Below are positions 17,398 to 26,154 of a DNA stretch of 64,000 nt, piece by piece. The translations under genes were made by a program, and so were the position numbers. The notes under the pieces are model-generated. The model worked only from the letters and a program-made list of their open reading frames with translations. It was not told the DNA's origin and ran no database searches. Each line of letters starts with the position of its first letter. The first letter of the stretch is position 1. The stretch covers positions 62,001-126,000 of the forward strand of contig NZ_JAGIAV010000001.1 of assembly GCF_017744675.1 (NCBI RefSeq). The letters are read 5' to 3'. The DNA is from Flavobacterium sp. GTDB lineage: Bacteria > Bacteroidota > Bacteroidia > Flavobacteriales > Flavobacteriaceae.

Positions 17398-18378
17398 TTG
17401 ATCACAGCCAGCGATATCTTTACCATTTCAAGTCAGAAACAATTTGAAAAAATAGCACTAAAAGTGTTTCGTTTTCAGCACGAGAACAACAAAGTCTATC
17501 GCGATTTTTGTGATTTTTTAAAGGTTAATCCTCAGCAGGTAAAATCACTGAAGCAAATTCCTTTTCTACCCATACAATTTTTCAAAAGTCATGATGTCGT
17601 TTCTAATACCGATCCGGCGCAAGTAACTTTTACCAGCAGCGGTACAACTGGAATGATTACAAGCAGGCATTTAGTGACCGATATTTCCCTATATGAGGAA
17701 AGTTACCGCAAAGGCTTTTCTCAATTTTATGGCAACATCGAAGATTACGTTGTTTTAGCCCTTTTACCGTCTTATTTAGAACGCGAAGGTTCTTCGTTAA
17801 TATACATGGTAGAAGATTTGATAAAACTGTCCAATCAGCCTGAAAGTGGGTTTTATTTGCACAATCATGATGACCTAATCAAAAAACTTCTGGAATTGGA
17901 TGAAGCAGGTCAAAATGTAATCTTAATTGGAGTTACGTACGCTTTATTAGATTTGATCGAAAAACACCAATTCAATCTTCAAAATACCATCATTATGGAA
18001 ACGGGAGGAATGAAAGGAAAACGCAAAGAAATGATTCGCGAAGAATTGCACGACATTTTATGTAAAGGTTTTGGTGTTTCATCGATTCATTCAGAATACG
18101 GAATGACCGAGCTTTTGGCGCAAGCCTATTCTCTTGGCGAAGGTATTTTCGAATGTCCTTCTTGGATGCATATTTTAATTCGCGACCCAGAAGATGCCTT
18201 AACATACGTAAATGATGGAAAAACTGGCGGAATTAACGTAATTGATTTAGCTAATATTAATTCCTGCTCTTTTATCGCCACACAAGATTTAGGTAAAAAA
18301 TATTCCAACAATTCTTTTGAAGTGTTGGGACGTTTTGACAATTCTGATATTCGTGGCTGCAATTTGATGGTTCTTTAA
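17398..18378 (+). CDS. LuxE-family acyl-protein synthetase-like protein
   Basis: The product has 326 residues and appears to begin at a TTG codon. The motif TFTSSGTTGMITSRHLV is the phosphate-binding loop of the adenylate-forming LuxE family. Further typical segments are SEYGMTELLAQAYS and the C-terminal GRFDNSDIRGCNLMVL. LuxE activates a fatty acid as acyl-AMP and carries it as a thioester. No lux genes are nearby, so the family name should not be read as bioluminescence; related genes stand alone in many Flavobacteriia. The substrate is unknown. The gene is monocistronic and followed by repeats. Confidence 0.8.
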   Translation: MITASDIFTISSQKQFEKIALKVFRFQHENNKVYRDFCDFLKVNPQQVKSLKQIPFLPIQFFKSHDVVSNTDPAQVTFTSSGTTGMITSRHLVTDISLYEESYRKGFSQFYGNIEDYVVLALLPSYLEREGSSLIYMVEDLIKLSNQPESGFYLHNHDDLIKKLLELDEAGQNVILIGVTYALLDLIEKHQFNLQNTIIMETGGMKGKRKEMIREELHDILCKGFGVSSIHSEYGMTELLAQAYSLGEGIFECPSWMHILIRDPEDALTYVNDGKTGGINVIDLANINSCSFIATQDLGKKYSNNSFEVLGRFDNSDIRGCNLMVL

Positions 18379-18380
18379 AA

Positions 18381-18471
18381 TTGTTTAACCGTTGATTTGG
18401 TTAATCGTTTAATCGCATTTTTGTTTAACCGTTAATTCGGTTAATCGTTGATTTGGTTAATCGTTTAATCG
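18381..18471. repeat. Short direct repeats in the spacer 18379-18664
   Basis: The unit TTGTTTAACCGTT begins at 18381 and 18421 and is followed each time by GGTTAATCGT-type sequence; the block GATTTGGTTAATCGTTTAATCG occurs twice. The two copies are about 40-50 bases long. They may arise from replication slippage. Confidence 0.75.
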
Positions 18472-18506
18472 ATCATATCGAATCTTAAATTCACTGCATT
18501 GTTCAA

Positions 18507-18584
18507 ACGTTCCTACGGAACGTATAACTGCAAAACAAATTTTAATTCTACTACCGACGAGACATTCCTACGGAATGTTTTTTT
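18507..18584 (+). repeat. Two GTTCC-TAC-GGAAC type palindromes, the second a likely terminator
   Basis: ACGTTCC TAC GGAACGT lies at 18507-18523 and ACATTCC TAC GGAATGT at 18562-18578, the latter followed by seven T. The sequence between them (TTCTACTACCGACGAGACATTCC) resembles the right end of the repeat at 54896-55046, so this is a degraded second copy of that element. Confidence 0.7.
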
Positions 18585-18590
18585 CAATAA

Positions 18591-18624
18591 AAAAATCCCA
18601 ATATTCTTTCGAACATTGGGATTT
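18591..18624 (-). terminator. Intrinsic terminator of tyrS
   Basis: On the minus strand AAATCCCAAT pairs with ATTGGGATTT and is followed by a T run. It lies 40 bases after the tyrS stop. Confidence 0.85.
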
Positions 18625-18664
18625 ATATATTTATTGCAAAAGATTTGTAAAATCGATTAAACAG

Positions 18665-19960
18665 TTAAACAACTCTTATCACAAAGTAATTTCTCCTTCC
18701 GCTTTGCAATAAAACAAATTGATTATTGATTAAATCATTTGCCGTTAAAACGAAATCTTCTTTTATCTTTTCTCTGTTTACAGAAATTGAGTTTGCTGTT
18801 AAAGCTCTTCTCGCCTCTCCGTTTGATTTAAAAAAACCCGTTTTTTCGTTTAGAACCGTAATAATATCCAATCCGCTTTCTAAATCTGCTTTTGCGATTT
18901 CAGCTTGCGGAACTCCGTCAAAAACTTCTAAGAAAGTCGCTTCATCCAATTTTTTCAAGTCTTCTGCTGTTGAATTTCCAAATAAAATATTTGAAGCTTG
19001 AATTGCTTTCTCTAACTCTTCTCTATTGTGAACAAAAACAGTAATTTCTTCTGCTAATTTCTTTTGTAAAACTCTTAAATGCGGAGCCGTTTTGTGCTCT
19101 TCAATTAAGGCATCTATAGTATCTTTATCTAAGAAAGTAAAGATTTTAATATATTTCTCAGCATCTACATCTGTAGTGTTTACCCAAAATTGGTAGAATT
19201 TGTAAACAGAAGTTTTATCAGCATCTAACCAAACATTTCCACCTTCAGATTTTCCGAATTTAGATCCGTCTGCTTTTGTGATCAAAGGCGTTGTTAAGGC
19301 GTAAGCTTTAGCATTTTCACCTCCCATTCTGCGCACTAATTCCGTTCCTGTGGTAATATTACCCCATTGGTCAGAACCACCCATTTGCAGAATGCAATTA
19401 TTGTTTTTATATAAATGATAAAAATCGTAACCTTGAATTAATTGATATGTAAACTCTGTAAAAGACATTCCTTCACCTTCTCCGCTAAATCTCTTTTTTA
19501 CAGAATCTTTAGCCATCATATAATTTACAGTGATTCTTTTTCCAACTTCACGTGCAAAATCGATAAAAGAGAATTCTTTCATCCAATCGTAGTTATTCAC
19601 CATTACAGGTGCATTTGCTTCGGTTGAATTAAAATCTAAGAAACGAGACAAAACGCTTTTGATTCCAGCTACGTTTTTAGCCAAAGCTTCTTCGTCAAGC
19701 AAGTTTCTTTCATCAGATTTACCAGAAGGGTCACCAATCATTCCTGTTGCTCCACCAACTAAAGCTATCGGTCTATGTCCGAAATTCTTTAAGTGAACCA
19801 ATAAAATAATCTGAACCATACTTCCGATGTGCAGTGAATCTGCCGTTGGATCAAAACCGATATAGGCAGTGGTTGCTTCTTTTAGCAATTGTTCTTCCGT
19901 TCCAGGCATACTATCATGATATAACCCGCGCCATTTTAATTCTTCAACTAGATTCTTCAT
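18665..19960 (-). CDS. tyrS: Tyrosyl-tRNA synthetase
   Basis: The product has 431 residues from the ATG at 19960, the usual length. An ATG-less extension to 19981 would include promoter sequence. It is a class I synthetase that charges tRNA-Tyr. The HIGH-type motif is in [12 protein letters not shown] and the KMSKS-type motif is KFGKS. The tyrosine pocket segment [17 protein letters not shown] is present, and the last 65 or so residues form an S4 RNA-binding domain ([20 protein letters not shown]). The gene is monocistronic, with a clear promoter at 19979-20009 and terminator at 18591-18624. Confidence 0.96.
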   Translation of the reverse strand: MKNLVEELKWRGLYHDSMPGTEEQLLKEATTAYIGFDPTADSLHIGSMVQIILLVHLKNFGHRPIALVGGATGMIGDPSGKSDERNLLDEEALAKNVAGIKSVLSRFLDFNSTEANAPVMVNNYDWMKEFSFIDFAREVGKRITVNYMMAKDSVKKRFSGEGEGMSFTEFTYQLIQGYDFYHLYKNNNCILQMGGSDQWGNITTGTELVRRMGGENAKAYALTTPLITKADGSKFGKSEGGNVWLDADKTSVYKFYQFWVNTTDVDAEKYIKIFTFLDKDTIDALIEEHKTAPHLRVLQKKLAEEITVFVHNREELEKAIQASNILFGNSTAEDLKKLDEATFLEVFDGVPQAEIAKADLESGLDIITVLNEKTGFFKSNGEARRALTANSISVNREKIKEDFVLTANDLINNQFVLLQSGRRNYFVIRVV

Positions 19961-19978
19961 TTTTTTAAATAATTTGCG

Positions 19979-20009
19979 CAAATGTAATCAATGTGAATGG
20001 CAATGGCAA
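19979..20009 (-). promoter_or_regulatory. Promoter of tyrS
   Basis: On the minus strand TTG (20009-20007) is followed after 20 bases by TACATTTG (19986-19979), a full match to the Bacteroidetes TTG-N17-23-TAnnTTTG promoter. The ATG is 18 bases further on. Confidence 0.8.
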
Positions 20010-20018
20010 AAAACTTCT

Positions 20019-20084
20019 GCCACTAAGGCGCAAAGACACAAAGATTAAAAAAACAAAAACTTTGCGCCTTCGCGCCTTAGTGGC
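20019..20084. repeat. Inverted repeat of the CACTAAGGCGCAAAG family
   Basis: GCCACTAAGGCGCAAAG at the left pairs with CTTTGCGCC...GCCTTAGTGGC at the right. Related copies are at 52673-52828 and 53282-53308. It lies between the divergent tyrS and epimerase genes, just upstream of the tyrS -33 element. Confidence 0.85.
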
Positions 20085-20160
20085 AAAAAAACAAAAAAAC
20101 CTTTGCAACTTTGTCTCTCTGCACCTTTGCACCTTTAAAGCAAAAACTTATCTTTACAAC

Positions 20161-21162
20161 ATGATATTAGTAACTGGAGGAACAGGTTTAGTAGGCGCAC
20201 ATTTATTGCTTCATTTAATCGAAAATGGAGAAAATGTTCGGGCAATTTACAGAACCCAAAACAATATACAGAAAACAAAATCGGTTTTTGATTTATATAA
20301 AAAACCCCATTTGTTTGAAAAGATTAATTGGCTTGAAGCCGATATTCTAGATATACCTTCACTTGAAACTGCTTTTATCGACATCAAACAAGTATATCAC
20401 TGTGCTGCTTTTATTTCGTTTGAACCAAAAAACGAAGAAATCCTTAGAAAAACCAATATCGAAGGAACTGCCAATATGGTCAATTTCTCCATCGATAAAA
20501 AAATTGAAAAGTTTTGCTATATCAGTTCGATCGCTGCTTTAGGAGATATTGCTCCTCACGAAACGCAAATTACCGAAGAAACAGATTGGAATCCTGAGAA
20601 ACCGCATAGCGATTACGCCATTTCTAAATATGGTGCCGAAATGGAAGTTTGGCGCGGACATCAAGAAGGTTTAGATGTTATTATTGTAAATCCTGGAGTT
20701 ATTTTAGGTCCGCCGAAAATGATGGATATTTTTAGCGAAGGCAGCAGCGAAATCTATCGAAAAGTTTCTAAAGGTCTATCGTTCTACACACTCGGAAGTA
20801 CTGGTTTCATCTCTGTTGATGATGTGGTAAAAACAAGTTACGAATTGATGAAAAGTGAAATAAAAAACGAACGTTTCGCCCTTATCGCAGATAATATTGT
20901 TTTTAAAGATCTTCTAGACACGGTTGCCGATACCTTAAAAGTAAAAAGACCACACCTTCACGCCAAGCCTTTCCTGATGAACATATTGTGGATTGCAGAT
21001 GGAGTATTTTCTACTTTATTTTTTAGAAAAAGAAGCATTACAAAAGCAACAGCAAAAGCTTCCTATTCAAAGAATTTGTATAGTAATGAAAAAATAAAAA
21101 CCGCTCTAGGAACGGTTTTTACTGATATTCATCAATATATTAAAGAAAGTTCAAAATTATAA
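20161..21162 (+). CDS. NAD(P)-dependent epimerase/dehydratase family protein
   Basis: The product has 333 residues from the ATG at 20161; the long upstream in-frame extension to 19993 runs through the repeat and is rejected. The N-terminus has the Rossmann motif VTGGTGLVGAHLLLHL and the catalytic Ser and Tyr-x-x-x-Lys are present (YISSIAALGD; SDYAISKYGAEMEVWRG). This is the extended short-chain dehydrogenase fold, acting on a nucleotide sugar or similar compound; the substrate is unknown. Its stop overlaps the stop region of the convergent DUF4296 gene by six bases. Confidence 0.85.
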   Translation: MILVTGGTGLVGAHLLLHLIENGENVRAIYRTQNNIQKTKSVFDLYKKPHLFEKINWLEADILDIPSLETAFIDIKQVYHCAAFISFEPKNEEILRKTNIEGTANMVNFSIDKKIEKFCYISSIAALGDIAPHETQITEETDWNPEKPHSDYAISKYGAEMEVWRGHQEGLDVIIVNPGVILGPPKMMDIFSEGSSEIYRKVSKGLSFYTLGSTGFISVDDVVKTSYELMKSEIKNERFALIADNIVFKDLLDTVADTLKVKRPHLHAKPFLMNILWIADGVFSTLFFRKRSITKATAKASYSKNLYSNEKIKTALGTVFTDIHQYIKESSKL

Positions 21163-21636
21163 CTCTCTTCTATGTTTTCTCTGTGCCATTCTTAGAGAAT
21201 CGATATTGATCTTTGGAATTGTTTTTTTAACCGAATCTTTTAGAGCTTCTTTAGGCTTGTTTTTATTTTCCTTCGCCGCTTTTTTCTCATCAATTTTAGC
21301 CAAAGAATCTGCTGCTCTCTGATTTACAGCAATTCTTTTATTTACCTCATCAAACATTTCTTTGTAGCCATCATAATCAGAAGCATAATACATGTTATTT
21401 TGAGCAAATTGAAGACTGTCTACTTTGTATTTCTTCATTATAAACTTCGTCGGATCATTTTCTATCGAATCTAAAGACAATGGTTTTTGATATCTCATTG
21501 CCTCCAAAAGAGACAAATCATACATAATATCAACCATTTTATCTTTCTCGATAAGTTTAGCTGGCTGTTTTACGACATTGTTTTTACAGCTTATAGAAAG
21601 AAACAAAACCAATATTATTACTATAAAATTCTTCAT
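21157..21636 (-). CDS. DUF4296 domain lipoprotein
   Basis: The product has 159 residues with a lipoprotein signal (MKNFIVIILVLFLSISCKNN, Cys17). The body (DKMVDIMYDLSLLEAMRYQKP, then KKYKVDSLQFAQNNMYYASD) matches the Bacteroidetes DUF4296 family, of unknown function. The C-terminus is highly charged (EKKAAKENKNKPKEALKDS). It is the last gene of a run dihydroorotase / DUF4296 separated by 9 bases, an order I recall as common in Flavobacteriia. Confidence 0.85.
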   Translation of the reverse strand: MKNFIVIILVLFLSISCKNNVVKQPAKLIEKDKMVDIMYDLSLLEAMRYQKPLSLDSIENDPTKFIMKKYKVDSLQFAQNNMYYASDYDGYKEMFDEVNKRIAVNQRAADSLAKIDEKKAAKENKNKPKEALKDSVKKTIPKINIDSLRMAQRKHRREL

Positions 21637-21645
21637 AGCTGCTTT

Positions 21646-22986
21646 TTATCTGTCAAACAATAATCTTTTACCTGCTCTAGTATCTTTTACTTTGAAGTTG
21701 TTGTAAACCAATTCTCCGTTTACAAAAGTATGTGTAATTCTCGATTTGAAAGTATATCCTTCAAAAGGAGACCATCCGCATTTGTACAATATATTTTCTG
21801 GTTTCACACTCCAAGGCAAGCTTGGATTTACGATTACTAAATCGGCATGATAACCTTCTCTAATAAAACCTCTTTTTTCGATTTTGAAAATCTTAGCGGG
21901 ATTGTGGCACATTTTCTCCACGATTTTCTCCACCGTAATTTTTCCTTGATGATGCGCTTCAAACATTGCTACAACTGCATGCTGTACTAGCGGACCTCCA
22001 GAAGGCGCATTCAAATAAGATTGCATTTTTTCTTCTTTCGTATGAGGTGCGTGATCTGTTGCAATTACATCAATTCTTCCATCATTTAATGCTTTCCAAA
22101 GTTCTGCACGATCTTCGGCAGTTTTAACGGCAGGATTCCATTTAATGAAATTTCCTTTTGTTTTATAATCTTCATCAGTAAACCAAAGGTGGTGCACACA
22201 AACCTCAGCTGTGATTTTTTTATCTTCCAACGGAATTTTGTTCGTAAACAATTCCATTTCTTTCGCAGTAGAAAGATGGAAAATATGCAATCTAGCTCCA
22301 GTACGTTTTGCTAAGGCCACTGCTTTTGACGAAGAAATATAACAAGCTTCAGCACTTCTAATTAAATTATGTGCGGTTACTGGAACATCGTCTCCATATT
22401 GCTCTTTAAAAGCAGCAAGATTATTTTTAATCGTAGTTTCGTCTTCACAGTGAACTGCGATTAACATTGGCGTGCTAGAGAAAATCTTTTCTAAAACAGC
22501 TTCATTATCAACCAACATATTTCCAGTTGATGAACCTAAGAAAATCTTGATTCCAGCAACGTTTTTTGGATTTGTTTTTAAAACTTCCTCCAAATTATCG
22601 TTGGTTGCTCCCATCATAAACGAATAATTCGCAAATGATTTTTGAGACGCAATTTGATATTTATCTTCTAATATTTCCTGAGTAACCGCATTTGGAACTG
22701 TATTTGGCTGTTCGATAAAAGAAGTAATTCCGCCCGCAACGGCAGCACGAGATTCCGATTCGATATCGCCTTTATGTGTTAAACCCGGTTCTCTAAAATG
22801 CACTTGGTCGTCTATCGCGCCCGGCATTAAATAATTTCCTTCAGCATCAATTACGATACAATCTGAAGTTTTTAATGAAATGCTGTCGGCAATTTCAACA
22901 ATCAGATCGTTTTCAATTAAAACATCCCCTTCAAAAATTGTCCCTTCGTTTACAATTTTGGCATTTTTTATTAGAATCCTGTTCAT
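21646..22986 (-). CDS. pyrC: Dihydroorotase
   Basis: The product has 446 residues. Dihydroorotase closes N-carbamoyl-aspartate to dihydroorotate in pyrimidine synthesis. The amidohydrolase motif is GAIDDQVHFREPGLTHKGD, in which Gln stands where many family members have the first His of HxH. The metal-bridging Lys is in VAGIKIFLGSSTG; later metal ligands are in AVHCEDE, HIFHLS and IATDHAPH. As I recall, the Porphyromonas enzyme has the same DDQVHFRE, so the change is normal for this phylum. It lies between the polyprenol glycosyltransferase gene and the DUF4296 gene, with gaps of about 10 bases. Confidence 0.92.
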   Translation of the reverse strand: MNRILIKNAKIVNEGTIFEGDVLIENDLIVEIADSISLKTSDCIVIDAEGNYLMPGAIDDQVHFREPGLTHKGDIESESRAAVAGGITSFIEQPNTVPNAVTQEILEDKYQIASQKSFANYSFMMGATNDNLEEVLKTNPKNVAGIKIFLGSSTGNMLVDNEAVLEKIFSSTPMLIAVHCEDETTIKNNLAAFKEQYGDDVPVTAHNLIRSAEACYISSSKAVALAKRTGARLHIFHLSTAKEMELFTNKIPLEDKKITAEVCVHHLWFTDEDYKTKGNFIKWNPAVKTAEDRAELWKALNDGRIDVIATDHAPHTKEEKMQSYLNAPSGGPLVQHAVVAMFEAHHQGKITVEKIVEKMCHNPAKIFKIEKRGFIREGYHADLVIVNPSLPWSVKPENILYKCGWSPFEGYTFKSRITHTFVNGELVYNNFKVKDTRAGKRLLFDR

Positions 22987-22996
22987 TTCGGTTGGT

Positions 22997-23722
22997 TTAT
23001 AATGAATTGACTAATTTTCTTAATCTAAGCGAAATCACTCCAAGTATAGCTTCTTTAATAATAGCGTTGCTCATTTTAGAAACTCCTTTTGTTCGGTCTG
23101 TAAAAATAATTGGGACTTCGGTAATTTGAAATTTGGCACAATAAGTTCTGTACTTCATCTCGATTTGAAACGCGTATCCAACAAATTTTATTTTGTTGAG
23201 ATTGATTTTTTCTAAAACCTCTCTTTTATAACAAACAAAACCTGCAGTCGCGTCATGAATTTTCATCCCGGTAATAAATTTTACGTAAACAGAAGCGAAA
23301 TAAGACATCAGAACTCGGCTTAAAGGCCAGTTTACCACATTTACTCCAGTCACATAACGAGATCCGATAGCTAAATCTGCTCCACCAAAATGGCAAGCAT
23401 CATATAATTTTTCTAAGTCATTCGGATTATGCGAAAAGTCGGCATCCATTTCAAAGATAAATTGATAGTCGCGCTCCAAAGCCCACTTAAAGCCATGAAC
23501 ATATGCAGTTCCCAATCCTGATTTTTTTGTTCTTTGCTCTAAAAATAATTTTCCAGGAAATTCTTCCTGTAAAGCGATCACTTTTTTAGCAGTATGGTCT
23601 GGAGAATTATCATCAATAATGAGCAGATGAAAAGGTTTATGCTGCGAAAGCACAGCTCTTACTATACTTTCTATATTTTCGATTTCGTTATATGTGGGAA
23701 TTATGACAATGCTATCATTCAT
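22997..23722 (-). CDS. Polyprenol monophosphomannose synthase-like glycosyltransferase (GT2)
   Basis: The product has 241 residues. The GT-A fold motifs are IIPTYNEIENIESIVRAVL at the start, IIDDNSPDHTA, and EMDADFSHNPNDLEKL, where Asp-Ala-Asp binds the metal and nucleotide. This is the dolichol/polyprenol phosphate mannose synthase type, which moves mannose or another sugar from a GDP sugar to polyprenyl phosphate at the inner membrane. It has no C-terminal membrane helices, so it resembles the soluble Dpm1 class. It is first in the operon with dihydroorotase. Confidence 0.88.
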   Translation of the reverse strand: MNDSIVIIPTYNEIENIESIVRAVLSQHKPFHLLIIDDNSPDHTAKKVIALQEEFPGKLFLEQRTKKSGLGTAYVHGFKWALERDYQFIFEMDADFSHNPNDLEKLYDACHFGGADLAIGSRYVTGVNVVNWPLSRVLMSYFASVYVKFITGMKIHDATAGFVCYKREVLEKINLNKIKFVGYAFQIEMKYRTYCAKFQITEVPIIFTDRTKGVSKMSNAIIKEAILGVISLRLRKLVNSL

Positions 23723-23813
23723 TTTTTCTCGGTAATTTCACCGCAAAAGTAAACTTTTTATAGCATTTGATTCATAATAAATATATAATAAAAGTATTGC
23801 ATCAAAAAATTAC

Positions 23814-23821
23814 TAATTTTG
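23814..23821 (+). promoter_or_regulatory. -7 promoter element of the DUF4271-hemD operon
   Basis: TAATTTTG matches TAnnTTTG exactly and lies 7 bases before the ATG at 23829, so the leader is very short or absent. Confidence 0.55.
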
Positions 23822-23828
23822 TATCGCT

Positions 23829-24497
23829 ATGATTGAACAACTTCATCCTCGAATAATTGAAAACAAAGACTGGGCAACACTTTTGTTTGTATTGACCTTT
23901 GCCGTTGTTGCCATGACAAAATCTGCGTACGAAACAAGATTTAGTGAATTTAGTAAACTTATTTTTTCTGATAAATACGCTAAAATTTATCGCGATAACA
24001 GCCACATGAAAAACAGCTTTACGGTTGGGTTATTTTTTGTGCAGATTGTATCGTTTGCTTTTTTTATTCTGCTTACCATGAATATTTTTGGTTATGCCTC
24101 AAAAACCGACTGGGTTTTGTTTATTCAAATCGCAACTTTTCTACTTTATTTCATTTTAGGAAAGTATTTAATCGAAAAAATTGTAGCTACTTCATTCAAT
24201 ATCGACGATTTTGTAGAACTTTTTAACCTACAAAAAGTAACTTATAGAACGTATATTGGCGTTTTAATCCTTCCAATCAATGCTGTTTTGTTTTATTACA
24301 GCAATATTCCAAAAATTGTACCACTAGCAATCATAGGTATTTCACTGTGTATTAGCGTATACTCTTACTTTATTTCAATTAAAACGTATCAAAACGTAAT
24401 TATCGGCAAGTTATTTTATTTTATTTTGTATCTTTGCGCTCTTGAAATAGCCCCTTATTATTTTCTTTATTATTGGATTACAAAAGGGAGTGCTTAG
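23829..24497 (+). CDS. DUF4271 domain membrane protein
   Basis: The product has 222 residues with about six or seven hydrophobic segments (ATLLFVLTFAVVAM, VGLFFVQIVSFAFFILL, FYFILYLCALEIAPYYFLYY). The N-terminal motif WATLLFVLTFAVVAMTKSAY and the segment RFSEFSKLIFSDKYAKIYRD are typical of the DUF4271 family. Its function is unknown. It is followed 14 bases later by the uroporphyrinogen-III synthase-like gene, an arrangement I recall as conserved in Flavobacteriia. Confidence 0.85.
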   Translation: MIEQLHPRIIENKDWATLLFVLTFAVVAMTKSAYETRFSEFSKLIFSDKYAKIYRDNSHMKNSFTVGLFFVQIVSFAFFILLTMNIFGYASKTDWVLFIQIATFLLYFILGKYLIEKIVATSFNIDDFVELFNLQKVTYRTYIGVLILPINAVLFYYSNIPKIVPLAIIGISLCISVYSYFISIKTYQNVIIGKLFYFILYLCALEIAPYYFLYYWITKGSA

Positions 24498-24511
24498 AAA
24501 ATATTTATAAT

Positions 24512-25261
24512 ATGAAAGTGAAAACAATTTTGGTGTCACAGCCTGAACCTAAAGTGGAGAATTCTCCTTACTTTGAGCTCCAACAAAAACACAAAATAAA
24601 AATTGATTTCAGACCATTTATTCATGTAGAAGGGGTTAGCGCAAAAGAGATTCGATTACAAAAAATCGATCTTAATCATTACACTGCGATCATTTTAACA
24701 AGTCGAAATGCTGTAGATCATTTTTTTAGAGTTGCCGATGAAATGCGTTACAAAGTTCCTGAAGGATTGAAGTATTTTTGTCAATCTGAGGCTGTTGCAT
24801 TTTACCTTCAAAAGTATGTTGTGTACAGAAAACGTAAAATTTACGTTGGAGCAAAGGATTTTGCAGATTTATCTCCGCTAATTAAGAAGTATAAAGATGA
24901 GAAGTTCTTGCTTCCTGCATCTGACCAATTAAACGCAGATGCTCCTGTTACATTAAACAGTCTAAAAGTAGATTGGGCACAAGCTATTTTTTACAGAACT
25001 GTAATGAGTGATTTATCTGATTTAGCAGATGTTTATTATGACGTTTTAGCTTTTTTCAGCCCAACAGGAATTAAATCATTGTTTAAGAATTTCCCAGATT
25101 TTAAACAAAACAACACCAGAATTGCCGTATTCGGAAGCACAACTCAAAAAGAAGCTTTAGATCATGGTTTAAGAATTGATATTCTTGCTCCAACTCCTGA
25201 AACTCCTTCTATGACAATGGCTTTAGAAAAATACGTAGCAGAAGCCAACAAAGGAAAATAA
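24512..25261 (+). CDS. Uroporphyrinogen-III synthase family protein
   Basis: The product has 249 residues from the ATG at 24512; an upstream in-frame start at 24473 would overlap the previous gene. The HemD fold is seen in VKTILVSQPEPKVENSPYFE, AIILTSRNAVDHFF, and FFSPTGIKSLFKNFPDF. HemD closes hydroxymethylbilane to uroporphyrinogen III in heme synthesis. Most hem genes are elsewhere, and the sequence family is very divergent, so the exact activity is likely but not proven. Confidence 0.8.
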   Translation: MKVKTILVSQPEPKVENSPYFELQQKHKIKIDFRPFIHVEGVSAKEIRLQKIDLNHYTAIILTSRNAVDHFFRVADEMRYKVPEGLKYFCQSEAVAFYLQKYVVYRKRKIYVGAKDFADLSPLIKKYKDEKFLLPASDQLNADAPVTLNSLKVDWAQAIFYRTVMSDLSDLADVYYDVLAFFSPTGIKSLFKNFPDFKQNNTRIAVFGSTTQKEALDHGLRIDILAPTPETPSMTMALEKYVAEANKGK

Positions 25262-25295
25262 CCTTATTTATAAAATATAAAATTTTTAAAATTCC

Positions 25296-25334
25296 AAATT
25301 CCAAACTAATCACTTGGAGTTTGGAATTTTTCTT
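25296..25334 (+). terminator. Intrinsic terminator after the hemD-like gene
   Basis: AAATTCCAAACT pairs with AGTTTGGAATTT (12 bases perfect), followed by T-rich sequence. Related TTGGAATTT sequence recurs several times to 25440, as part of a gene-end repeat family. Confidence 0.8.
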
Positions 25335-25519
25335 TTTTACGAGAATTATTTTTGGGTTTAAAATTAATCGCTTCGAGTTTGGAATTTGGAATTTGAGATT
25401 TGTATTTTTTTTTTGAATTTGGAATTTAAAAAATTGGAATTTTCTTTTCTACAGCAATTTAACTACATTTGATTTCTATTGATAACCCAAATCTCAAAAA
25501 TAGTTTCAAATTATAAGTT

Positions 25520-25990
25520 ATGAAAATCAACTCCCTTTTAATTGAAATTGACGGAATCGACAAGGAAATACTTCGCTATTTAATGGACGATGCCCGAAAA
25601 CCAATCCTGCAAATCGCTAATAAAATCGGAATTTCTGGAGCCGCAATTCACCAGAGACTAAAAAAACTCGAACAGTCTGGAGTTATTTCCGGATCTAAAT
25701 TTACGGTAAATCCAAAAGTTTTGGGTTACAACACCATGGCTTTTGTTGGGGTTTATCTAGACAAAGCTTCGAGAAACTCAGAAGCCGTAAAAGAACTCAG
25801 AAAAATACCCGAAGTTTTAGAATGTCATTATACAACAGGAAACTGGTCGGTTCTAATTAAAATCATCTGCCGCGATAACGAACACTTAATGCAACTTCTG
25901 AATACCAAAATTCAAGCTATTGAAGGAGTTTCTAGAACAGAAACTTTTATTTCGTTAGATCAGCAGATTGATAGACAGATTCAGCTTTAG
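25520..25990 (+). CDS. Lrp/AsnC family transcriptional regulator
   Basis: The product has 156 residues. The N-terminal helix-turn-helix is GIDKEILRYLMDDARKPI, then ISGAAIHQRLKKLEQSGVIS. The C-terminal part is the ligand-binding RAM domain (MAFVGVYLDKASRNSEAVKE, CHYTTGNWSVLIKIICRD). Members respond to amino acids and control their metabolism. An exact -7 element (TACATTTG) lies at 25464-25471. The target genes are not evident from neighbours; the next gene is convergent. Confidence 0.9.
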   Translation: MKINSLLIEIDGIDKEILRYLMDDARKPILQIANKIGISGAAIHQRLKKLEQSGVISGSKFTVNPKVLGYNTMAFVGVYLDKASRNSEAVKELRKIPEVLECHYTTGNWSVLIKIICRDNEHLMQLLNTKIQAIEGVSRTETFISLDQQIDRQIQL

Positions 25991-26080
25991 AATTAGATAA
26001 TGTGCCAATTTGGTAATTAGATAATTTATTCAATTAGAAAATCCGGCAATTTGATAATTAGATAATTCCTAAGAAACAAA

Positions 26081-26113
26081 AAACCCGACAGATTTTAAAA
26101 ATCTGTCGGGTTT
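26081..26113. terminator. Bidirectional terminator between the Lrp gene and the zinc peptidase gene
   Basis: AAACCCGACAGATTTT pairs with its full complement AAAATCTGTCGGGTTT around a single base. The same hairpin occurs at 55061-55102. It is flanked by GATAATTAGATAATT-type repeats on both sides, in inverted orientation (26010-26070 and 26117-26155). Confidence 0.85.
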
Positions 26114-26154
26114 GCTATAAATTATCTAATTGCCTAATTATCTCAATTAACTAA

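Noticed and set aside
17398..18378. Bioluminescence role for the LuxE-family gene
   Set aside because: No luxA, B, C or D genes are adjacent, and stand-alone members are common in this phylum.
18381..18471. Repeats that could suggest a short CRISPR array
   Set aside because: Only two units, no regular unique spacers, and no cas genes in the window.
19993..20160. N-terminal extension of the epimerase to 19993
   Set aside because: It would translate an inverted repeat, and the Rossmann motif begins directly at the ATG at 20161.
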